From assembly GCA_003254885.1 (NCBI GenBank), contig QANT01007580.1:16392-80391 (forward strand): a DNA stretch of 64,000 nucleotides, read 5' to 3'. The notes beneath the pieces are model-generated. The model did not search any database, was not told the origin of the DNA, and saw only the letters and a list, made by a program, of their open reading frames with translations. This DNA is from Purshia tridentata. Its lineage: Eukaryota; Streptophyta; Magnoliopsida; Rosales; Rosaceae. Below, piece by piece: positions 1 to 9,433 of this stretch. The translations under genes were made by a program, and so were the position numbers. How positions within the stretch are numbered: position 1 is the stretch's first letter; every line of letters starts with the position of its first letter.

Positions 1-135
1 ACTAATTTTATAATTATATTTCAATTTTATGTTATAATTTTTATTATTCTTTTGAATTTAATAGCGTTATAATCTAATTTAATAATGTTTTAATGTAATA
101 TGTGTATGTTGGTGTATTTTATCCAAATTATATTA

Positions 136-1321
136 GGGCAATGCTAACTGCCTTTTCCACCTGCCTTCTCTATCTGTCTTTTTCCTTCTTTACGTGACAT
201 GTGGCTTTCACTTGCACTAAAAACTAAAATTTGTATTTATTAAACACACAAATTATATCTGACCACAATTGCCCATAATAAATTCATTTAAAGTAATGAG
301 AGAGAGTGGTACAGCACAATAAATAATAAATAACTTCTCTATTTTTTTTTGCCCTGAAAAAAAAAACTCTTTAGCTTCCATACCCACCTGCTACCATCTT
401 TGCAGTGACTGATATGGGGTCACCGGAAGCTCTTCTACCTTCCCAAAGCTTGTGACCCCATTGATCAACAATTGATAAAGTCTTGACTTGGAATGCCATT
501 CCTTCCTTTTCCATCAAAAGCAATATCAGATCCAACTCTGAAAAGTTCCATCTGTTAGTAAAAGCATCCACCATTGTATTGAATGTAAATTATGTAATGA
601 TATTGGGTTTAGTTCCTCTAATCATCATCACTTCCACTAACTCTCTACACATTTTAATCTTCCCCCTTCTACACAGCCCATCCACCACAACTGTAAGAAA
701 ATACATTGAGACCTTAGTGCCCGATTCGAGCAATTGATACCAGAAATTTAAACCTTTTTTGGACCTCATCATATCTGTTAAGAGCACTGGATCATTGATT
801 GATCCACCAATCCCCACTTGGAAAAGAAGAAAAAGCGAGGAGGTGGTTGGGATTTGGGGTTGCCGCCAAAAAGAGAGGATGGGGAAGGGGTGGGGTGGGG
901 TGCGGTTTTGGCAGATTGGGGTTGGGGATTGATGGGTTCACCGCCAATGAGGTGGCTAGTGTTGTTTGTCGCCAATGAAGGTGGCCGATGTTGTTTGCTG
1001 CCAATGAAAGTGGCCGATGTTGTTCAATGCAAGAGGGCAATGGAAAACGTCAATGGGGATTGCAAAAGCAAAAGAAGATGAAAGTCTTATAAAAATATTT
1101 TAGTTAGATAATAAAAAGTAATTATAATAGATGATGTGTATCAATGCATGTAATGAAAATTACTTTTGAGGGTATTACTGGTAAAATAAAATTTATGCTT
1201 TCGAAAAGTGAAAGTTTTAGTTTTTTGTGTAAGAGAAAGCCACATGTCATATGGAGAAGGGAAAAGGCAGATGGAGAAGGCAGATGGAAAAGGCAAATGG
1301 AAAAGGCAAGTAGCATTGCCC
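136..1321. mobile_element. Non-autonomous Mutator-like element (Pack-MULE type)
   Basis: Both ends begin GGGCAATGCT when read inward. The left end and the reverse complement of the right end stay similar for about 100 bases: both continue with CTGCC/TTGCC pyrimidine repeats, then GACATGTGGCTTTC, then a run containing AAAACTAAAA. The element is flanked by a perfect 9-bp direct repeat, ATTATATTA, at 127-135 and 1322-1330. Long terminal inverted repeats with a 9-bp target duplication are the hallmark of Mutator-like elements. There is no transposase. The interior holds a PPR-gene fragment (371-817, minus) and a G-rich stretch (about 820-1080) of unknown origin. Captured host-gene sequence inside a MULE is what defines a Pack-MULE. 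The perfect duplication suggests a fairly recent insertion. Confidence 0.85.
371..817 (-). pseudogene. Pentatricopeptide-repeat (PPR) gene fragment captured in the MULE
   Basis: Read on the minus strand from 817, the frame encodes a PPR-like segment: a stretch with VVVDGLCRRGKIKMCRELVE, then TKPNIIT, then (same frame) FTFNTMVDAFTNRWNFSELD and a LLMEKEGM helix. 'V-DGLCRRGK' and 'G-KPN-IT' are typical helix-A/B junctions of P-type PPR repeats, which bind RNA in organelles. An in-frame TAA at 590-592 stands where the conserved Tyr of 'ITY' is expected, so the reading frame is broken. The fragment covers about four repeats with no start or targeting peptide. It is most simply a gene piece carried by the surrounding element. 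Confidence 0.7.
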
Positions 1322-1383
1322 ATTATATTATATATTTGTGTTGATTTAGTATCATTTTAATAAGAAAAAAAAAGTAAAAAAAA

Positions 1384-1483
1384 GATATGGGGCCCCGCAT
1401 ACCTGACGGGGACCCTTTATACCTGATGGGGCGGGGATGGTATTGGCAAACTCGACCCCGCCTCGTCCCGTTGCCATCCCTAG
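1384..1483. repeat. GC-rich degenerate transposon end or low-copy repeat
   Basis: This short island is strikingly GC-rich in AT-rich surroundings. On the minus strand it begins TAGGGATGGCAACGGGACGA, followed by repeated GGGG/CCCC blocks. Sequences starting this way are common at the ends of small plant hAT-like elements (family knowledge). The matching opposite end is not obvious, so it is listed only as a probable remnant. Confidence 0.3.
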
Positions 1484-2197
1484 CCTGATACCTTTTGGTT
1501 GTATCTTTTGTTATGGCAACATTGTTTTTTTTTGCCTTTCGCTGTGGCACGTCCGTAATCTTACCGCCCATCTATCAAACATTATACTTAGTCAAACAGA
1601 TAAAAAAGTGTAATTGTTGGGGTAATTTAATTGGAAGGGTTGTAAAATTTGTCTCCTACACCTAAATTTGATTCTTTTTCCACCTTAGTTAACAAAAACA
1701 AAGTAGATAAAAATATTGGCCAACAGCGGGCTCAATCATGCCATAGACCTACTCATGCTAAAGCAGCTAAACTGACAAACTTTATTAATGGGCTTATAGG
1801 TTGGAGATATGGAATGAGGAAGATTAAGATATTGGGCCGAGTCCTTAGAAAAATATCAAGATTCGACCCAATCAACATGACCCATTTAAGAAGAAGCAGG
1901 TAAAAGAGGAGGCCTGGTATTCAATGAATGTCTCCAATTTCTTTTGAGGCTAAGGAATTTCCGCTAACTATTCGGCAGAGTCGTTCAGATTCTTTTAAGA
2001 AAACTTACAGGCCAAATTACAGTCAGATAGACAAAGCAAACCCAAAAGCTTGTGATCATGGCTCATATCATTAACCTTCTATTATATACAATTAATACTA
2101 TTTACAATTTATTTATAGATAAGGGGTAATTTTCATTCTCGATCTGCAGACTGCATGCTATTTTTCTTTGTTTGAGTTGTCTCAATGGGACAAATCT

Positions 2198-2337
2198 CTG
2201 CCTTTGACTCTATCTCTCTCTCTCTCTCTCTGATTGTGTGATGATTTTGTCCGAAGTGGAGGAGGCCCACTTGATTGTCTTACCCACGAACCATATGATG
2301 CTGCTATCTGCATGGGAGCAAAGCGTGACTCTGCCTT

Positions 2338-2378
<41 letters not shown>

Positions 2379-2475
2379 GTGTGATGATTTTGTCCGAAGT
2401 GGAGGAGGCCCACTTGATTGTCTTACCCACGAACGATATGATGCTGCTATCTGCATGGGAGCAAAGCGTGATATC
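2198..2475. repeat. Tandem duplication of a unit of about 135 bp containing a (CT)n tract
   Basis: Two head-to-tail copies (about 2198-2330 and 2331-2473) share nearly identical sequence from TCTGCCTTTG through a CT microsatellite, GATTTTGTCCGAAGTGGAGG, and a tail ending GCATGGGAGCAAAGCGTGA. They differ mainly in CT-tract length and one base (ACCATATG against ACGATATG). No coding potential is convincing. The near-identity points to a recent local duplication, probably slippage or unequal exchange seeded by the CT tract. Confidence 0.85.
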
Positions 2476-3804
2476 ACATGCACTCATTGTTGCCTTCTTG
2501 GTATATGTTATATACATATAATATATGTCTCTGAAATTTTCATCAGTTAAGGATCCAATAAGTTACTGATTAATTCAACTTTTAATTCAAATTTAAACTT
2601 ATATATTGAGGTCTTCTCTTCTCTAATGCAAGAAACAGATATAAAAATGATACGTTATATTCTGTATTAGAGAATGTAATTACATAAATGTATATCCATA
2701 TAATAAAATATGGTTTTATTGTATATATATAGAAGGGAGAGGGAGACAGAAAAGGGAAAAAGAAAAAGTTAATTTATTGGTCTTCGAACGTATTAATTAT
2801 TAAAGTGGGATTTGTATTCAGAAAGCATTAGGCTTTCTCTTGCACCAATGCCAGTGGCCAAAACACCATGCAATGCAAAAGGCCCAATGAAGAAGAGCAA
2901 GGAAACAACAAATAAAGGGATGAGATAGCAGTTGCTACAAAAAAAGTACATGAATAATGCATTAATAGCTATTTGGCTCCTTCGCTCTTCACCCTTCTTC
3001 ATATTCGTTCATGTCTCTTTCATCAAATCTTTATATATCATATTACTATTGATGTTTGATATCCTGTCTTCTTCTTATTAGGAGCGTTTTTAGCTCAAGA
3101 TAATTAAAAGGGAAAAATTTACCGAATGACATGCATGAGCTTAATTAGGTTATGGAACACATGAACACACACACACACACACGCAACTTTCCTCGTTCAT
3201 CCTGCAGAATACCAAATTGATAGGAAAATTTATGAGAAAAGTTCTCAATTTTATTAATTCAACGTAAACTGGAAATAAACTCCAAAATGTTATTTAAATT
3301 CTATTGAAACCCTAATTAAGTCCTTAGAGATAGAATTAGGAAAAGGTAAATACTAGATTCAAACGAAAGGAAAGCAATAAAAGATAATTACAAAATTGTT
3401 CAAAAATCATGAAAAACTTAAAATGTGAATTTGGCCTACATATTCCATTCAAAATAGATTACGTGGATGTGATCACTTTTAAGGGTCAAAATCATCAATC
3501 AACATTACCTTAAGAAAATATATACATACTTCACAAAAATTGCTATACGTAAGAGCACTTCTTACCAAATTAATCAGTATGAGAATTAAAAAAAGGCTCT
3601 AAATTAACCTAACATAATTTGGCAGAATTTGAAATTTGGCCCGAGACCTAATTTGTTGTTGTGTATAGTATATATTTGTTTCAAACTAATATCAGATTAA
3701 TTGTTCAATAATGTTAATAATTTATGAATTTCGTTTGATAATCAGGTCTAACTTTTAATTTCCATTGAACCCGAGACCTAATTTGTTGTTGTGTATAGTA
3801 TATA
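2476..3804. other. AT-rich intergenic DNA, no gene seen
   Basis: No supported ORF, RNA gene or transposon end was found. There is a short (AC)n run near 3164-3182. A 35-bp sequence starting CCCGAGACCTAATTTGTTGT occurs at 3640-3674 and again at 3770-3804. The second copy stops exactly where the 4.8-kb inverted-repeat element begins. Confidence 0.6.
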
Positions 3805-4316
3805 GGGTCAATTACAAAAAAATTAATAAATAATTTCAATGTTACATATTAGTGAATGAATTTTTTTTAAAATACCATAATAGTCACAAGTGATCAAAAT
3901 AAAATAAGGAAATTATAAGAAGTAACAACTAGACTTAAAAGAAGAAATATTTACACTCCATGCCACTCCACTATGCTGCTGATGTCAGCCACATATTACA
4001 ATTTTAAAAATTACAAATAAATCAATAATAACTACAAGCTGACACATGGCAAATTTAACTTAAATAACTAACTAGCTAGCTACCATTAACATACTAACAA
4101 AACTATCATTAATAATCAATTTTTAATTAAGAAATTTATTTAAATTTCATTTCAATCACTTCAATGATTCCCTTCATACATTTTAACTTTTTTTTTTTGC
4201 TATGCATCTCTTTTCTCTCGTAGATGCAGAATAAATATTGAAGAATAGTTATTATTTTTTTAAAATTTTATTTTAAAAACCACATAATAGAGGACCCAAA
4301 ACAAAAATAGTAATTG

Positions 4317-4597
4317 TATAACAGTATACGAAAATAACTAAAATACAAAAAGTGGAGATACATCAAATCGGTGACTGTGTGACAGTCACCATTTTAAAAT
4401 ACAACTAACTAACTGTGATTAATTAACAAACTAATATTATTTAGTTAAGAAATTAATTGAACTATATAAATACAACATCGTCCCATTAGAACCCAATTGA
4501 ACCAGGTACGAAATCGCTTCACAAATGGAAATTGGAAATTCCTAACAAGCTCCAACCCTTTGTAAATTTCATAAAAATTAGAGGACCCTGCAGCTTG
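4317..4597. repeat. Direct repeat A, copy 1 (about 280 bp)
   Basis: This is nearly identical to 4632-4908. It starts TATAACAGTATACGAAAATA and ends GAGGACCCTGCAGCTTG. The copies are separated by about 35 bases containing AGTAAAATAGATATTGTCAC, which itself recurs near 5117. No coding sequence is apparent. Confidence 0.9.
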
Positions 4598-4631
4598 CAA
4601 AACCAGTAAAATAGATATTGTCACACAGATA

Positions 4632-4908
4632 TATAACAGTATACGAAAATAACTAAAATACAAAAAATGGAGATACATCAAATCGATGATTGTGTGACAG
4701 TCACCATTTTAAAATCCAACTAACTGTGATTAATTAACAAACTAATATTATTTAGTTAAGAAATTAGTTGAACTATATAAATACAACATCGTCCCATTAG
4801 AACCCAATTGAACCAGGTAAGAAATCGCTTTACAAATGGAAATTGGAAATTCGTAACAAGCTCCAACCCTTTGTAAATTTCATAAAAATTAGAGGACCCT
4901 GCAGCTTG
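4632..4908. repeat. Direct repeat A, copy 2 (about 277 bp)
   Basis: Second copy of 4317-4597, with a few substitutions and small gaps. Its hairpin core (4685-4705) has changed from GGTGACTG to GATGATTG on the left arm while the right arm is unchanged. Confidence 0.9.
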
Positions 4909-5540
4909 TAGCAAAAAAGTCAAGATTTATTCAAAATAACAGTAAAAACCTAAACTACTTTTCAATAATTTCACCCTGAAATTTTGTTACAGTGTGATAT
5001 TCACCGATTCAAAATCAGTAATTGTGTAACAGTTACTAATTCGAAATAAGTAATTGTGTGACAGTTACCGAATCAAAATTCACACTACAATTCAAAACTA
5101 CAATAGCACATGCAAAACCAGTAAAATAGATATTGTCACACAGATATTGAAACAAAACAATGGAATCTGATCACTAACTAACTCAAGCATCTTAACAAAA
5201 CCTAATATACTTTCCAAGTATTAAAATCAACCTCAAGCATGACCAATTTACAAGAAAAAAAAATCATACACAATGATTAAAACACTCATTAACCAATTCA
5301 AACAATGCACATTCACCAACTCAAACAATAAAAACCTAAACATATACTGTCACACAGATACTGAAATAGATAATGAAATAGATACTGTCATACAAATACT
5401 GAAACAAATACTGCACAACCTACAACCACCCTTAAAACTCTTACAAACTCAAAATGAAAAGAAACTAAACTTAGAATAAAAAATTTAAAAAAAAATTGAA
5501 ACAATGAATGTATGACAATGTACGAAAACAACGAAATCAA

Positions 5541-6061
5541 TCTGTAACTGTGTGACAGTATGTGAAAACAACATAAATATACATATAAAACTTCAATTCA
5601 ATATTTTTCAATTTCTAGAAGATCAACCCCTATGGCTTGAAATGACTATGTTTTAATTCTTTTTTTTTTTTTTTAGATGCTGAAAGTGTAAAAACATAAC
5701 TTAAAATGCTCATATTCTATAAAAATGAAAACTCAAAACAGTAACTGCAAGACAGTTATTGAATTTAAATTTCTAGCTAAATAATAATGGTTATAGATTT
5801 CAATAACTACAAAAAATCTAACATACAATCATATCACTAACAAGGCAGCAAGCTAGCACATAAACACAAGGCATTCACACTGAATTAAGTACTAGCACAA
5901 TCACAAGCAAGACCTTCTAATAGTTAGTTTTTTAGAAAATTAACTTTTGGGCAAGCCCCTTACCTTTTAAGTAGTTGCCCAAACTCCAAATTTTCTAGAA
6001 ACCAACAAAGTCCTGCAAAGAGACACAACCAAACTCTAGGTTATACACAAGTATAAAATTA
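5541..6061. repeat. Direct repeat B, copy 1 (about 520 bp)
   Basis: Matches 7357-7872 along its length, starting TCTGTAACTGTGTGACAGT and ending near GGTTATACACAAGTATAAAA. Shared blocks include AAACTTCAATTCAATATTTT, ATCACTAACAAGGCAGCAAG and GAGACACAACCAAACTCTAG. The ends do not show the TG...CA or primer-binding features of LTRs. Confidence 0.85.
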
Positions 6062-7356
6062 AGGTTCCATTGAGTGACAATACTTGTTTGGTAAACAAGA
6101 GTAGTCTCGGGAACCAACCAATAATAAGAAAACCTTAATGTATTCAAGATAGACTCGAGGAAATATTTAAAAGGTTACAAATCACTTTTCAAATCAATAA
6201 AAGAGTTTAAACAAGAGAAAAGGCTATTGAATAGTTGACTGCCAAGGAATAGACTCACAGGGGCAGGGTATACTCTCAGTTTTTTACAAATATAAGTACA
6301 AGTTCAAATGCTTTGAAAATTGGTTGAATGATTTTAGACATATAGAGGTTCATTCACAAAAAATATCAAGTATTTTGGAGCTGTGGATTAGTACAGTTTC
6401 ACTAATCAATCCAGCCTAGGATTTGGGAGCAATGCTGATCATCCTCCAAATCCAAAAGTTGAGTAATTAATGTCCCACAACCTCAAATCATATGATTTAC
6501 CAAAAGAAAACCAATCCACACAGATCTAACCTCATCCCATTAATCTTGGTTTAGATAGAAATCACAAGGAACACAAGAGAGGTTAGAAAACTTAGACATG
6601 CAAAAGAAAATAGTTGCTAGCTGACAGATTTCAGAAATTCAGGGTCAACTTAGAAAATGCATAACTAATGCATCTGGCGTCAGATTAAGGTGATCTTAGT
6701 CTTGAAATAACCATTAGGGTGTCTAGTTTCTGCATACCAAAAATCAAATCAAAACTATTTGTCAAACAGTACAGTTTTCAAAATCATTGTCTTAGGGTCA
6801 GAGACCACCAAAACCAGAAAAAATAAACTTTTGTGCAAAGCTCAAGACTCAAGACTCTCTTGCCAAAACCAAGTATATCAATACACTCAATACAATACTA
6901 TTATGGACTACAACCAAGTATGTCAATAGAACCAAGTTTAAGCTTTCCTTACCAAGATAGTTTAAACAATATGTGTAATTGTGTGAAAATATACTTAATT
7001 AAATGGTCAATTAAAAACTATTCATGTCAAAGTAAATAGCCAAGGGGGAAGCCAAACTAGTTAGATATATCATAATAAGATGAAATTCTATTGGATCTAA
7101 TAAAGGTGGGGGGATAGACCACCATAAGTTAGAATATCACAGAAAACATAATGATAAAATACTACAAATTTTCATCAAAGAGTTGGCAGACATACCCTAC
7201 AAATATTCATGAAAAGTCGGCTTGATAGACATTTCATATCTTAATGATGCTAATAATGGTATAATAAATCACACAGTTCACTTAAAATTGCTTTATTACA
7301 TAAATTGATAACTTAATATCATAATGGACAAAGGAACACGCAGTTTCTAATATCAG

Positions 7357-7872
7357 TCTGTAACTGTGTGACAGTGTGTGAAAACAACATAATTTCACAT
7401 ATAAAACTTCAATTCAATATTTTTCAATTTCTAATAGATCAACCCCCATGGCTAAAATGACTATGTTTTAATTCTTTATTTTGATTTTTGTTTGGATGTT
7501 AAAAGTGTAAAAACATAATTTAAAATGCTCATATTATAAAGAAATGAAAACCCAAAACAATGACTGCAAGACAGTTACTAAATTTATGTTTCTAGTTAAA
7601 TAATAATAGTTATAGATTTCAATAGCTACGAAAAATCTAACATACAACCATATCACTAACAAGGCAGCAAGTTAGCACATAATCACATTCACAAAGAATC
7701 AAGCACTAGCACAATCACAAGAAAGACCTTTCAATTGTTAGTTTTTAAAAAAATTAACTTAGGCAAGCCCCTTACCTTTAAAGTAGCTATCCCAACTCCA
7801 AATTTTCTAGAAACCAACAAAGTTTTGTAAAGAGACACAACCAAACTCTAGGTTATACGCAAGTCTAAAATT
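7357..7872. repeat. Direct repeat B, copy 2 (about 515 bp)
   Basis: Second copy of 5541-6061 in the same orientation, 1.8 kb downstream, with scattered substitutions and small gaps. The 1.3 kb between the copies has no readable gene. Confidence 0.85.
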
Positions 7873-8614
7873 AGAGTGTAATGAAATGATATCTTCATTA
7901 GTGAAATGTCTTAGATTAAATAAACAGCCAGATCAATATTCAACAACAATAATTACTGAATAAAACAACCAGAAAAAGGCTAAAGCACATGGCTAACGAA
8001 GCAAAAAAAAATTATAGAGGCTGTACATCAACATGGGGGAGCCTATCCTTTGGCAGAGTCTCCACAAAAAGCAAATACCTAACAAAAAAAATTGAAATTG
8101 AGTTCTAAATCAAATTATACCAAAATAGAAAAATTAAAGCCTTGTTGAATTCAAAGATCAAGCCCCCACTGAATCTGGAATTCCAATTGCTTTATGAGAT
8201 ATAATAGGAAGAGAAAAAGAAAAATTGAGCCCAAACTTTCATTGTCTTTTCCTTTCCTATGGTTTCTCGGCAACAAATGGAGCTCAGAGCTCAATCTACT
8301 CCATGGAGCTCACACCAGGTGCGATAGAGATGGTGAGGCAGCAAGGTGAAAGGACCAGATTGAGAGATAGAGAGAGAGAGAGAGAGAAAAAAAATGAGTA
8401 AGGCGTAAAATTCCTTATGCAAACATAAGAAAAATAACTGAAGGGCAAAATAACAATTGTACATAATTAATATTTAAATTAACTAAAGCAATCGGCTGGG
8501 CCATTGATTGTTTTGTAATTTGTGATAATATCTGATTGACTATTAAGGGATACCAAATTATGTATTGACTAATATGTAATATATAAATTATTTGTTGATT
8601 TATTAGTAATTTGC

Positions 8615-9433
8615 TATACTAATAATTCATGTTAAAAAAGTAATCAAATATAAAAATATTTTCTTCAATTTGGTAGAAAATAAATACAATTAAAAGTAAT
8701 TTGCAATTTGACGCTATCAAATATCAAACGGTTCTCTGTCCAAGGGACATGCTTGACGATATGTCATATCACACGTGTATACTTTACAACAAATAGAAAA
8801 GATAAAAAAAAAAAAAAAAACCTCGGAGGCCTCAATAGGATTTACGCACGTCTGGTCTGAGTAATTTTATTATTTTAGAGCTCGAGCTTCATTGACAATA
8901 ATAAATTGAAAAGAAATCCTAACGTAAGCTCGCCTTGCTTTTGGAGCTAAAAAATTAATTTATCATATTTAGTAACTAAATTTGATTTAAGTATATATTA
9001 TGGATGTTGGTTCAAACCAAAACGTAAAGCATTTTTTGCAGGCAGAGCTGCCTAACTCATCAAGAAACTTCATTGCAAATTTGCAAGTAAATTTTTTTTC
9101 TGATAAATATATGATGTTCTACTTCAGAAAAATATTGATGCACATTCTCGGCCTGTAATTTTCATTTGCACCAGAGTGTATACTCCCAAAGTGGGATCAC
9201 CGATCACTTAAAACAATTGGCTCAAAACTGTGCGTATCATTGGGACTTAAATCGACCCTAGTCTAGACTCTAGACGACCGGGCAACTGTAGTTAGGAAGT
9301 TGTTACTGTTTAGACTCTGTATATTCGCAGCAATTCATCTGAACCTGCGGAAGCAAGGAGATGAAGGCTCTCTCTGAGTCGGCGCAATCAAAATGATATG
9401 ATAAATGCAATGTAAACACAAAACAAAACGGCA
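8615..9433. other. Intergenic DNA and 3' flank of the minus-strand kinase/CYTH gene
   Basis: AT-rich sequence with an A homopolymer near 8803-8820. No ORF of interest was found. The part nearest 9434 probably contains the 3' UTR of the minus-strand gene; no clear polyadenylation site could be chosen. Confidence 0.5.

Larger units (their letters stand above)
4370..7580. repeat. Dispersed short hairpin motif, stem-TGTGA-stem, at least six copies
   Basis: A 19-21 base imperfect palindrome recurs: GGTGACTG-TGTGA-CAGTCACC at 4370-4390, and variants at 4685-4705, 5018-5036 (GTAATTG-TGTAA-CAGTTAC), 5050-5068, 5544-5560 and 7360-7376. Related GTAACTG-CAAGA-CAGTTAT forms lie at 5741-5759 and 7560-7578. 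The loop is almost invariant. The outer stem bases vary, and several changes keep pairing (GTGAC/GTCAC against GTAAC/GTTAC). The function is unknown. It could be a transposon sub-repeat or a transcribed hairpin. Confidence 0.65.
3805..8614. mobile_element. 4.8-kb non-autonomous inverted-repeat DNA transposon, degenerate
   Basis: The left end (about 3805-3885) starts GGGTCAATTAC. The reverse complement of the right end (about 8535-8614) starts GCAAATTAC. The two arms stay alignable for about 80 bases, sharing TAAATAATTT, TTACATATTAGT and a distal ATAGTCA block, at roughly 70% identity by eye. No transposase can be read inside. No exact target duplication is visible; TATA is present on both sides. 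The interior has large direct duplications and hairpin motifs, listed separately. Near 8220-8390 there is a more GC-rich stretch followed by a (GA)n run, which on the minus strand resembles a captured 5' exon. A Mutator-like origin is likely but not proven. Confidence 0.55.

Noticed and set aside
2198-2475. Possible microRNA hairpin in the duplicated unit
   Set aside because: Only a 6-bp AAGTGG/CCACTT stem could be found, too short for a plant pre-miRNA, and no known miRNA sequence was recognised.
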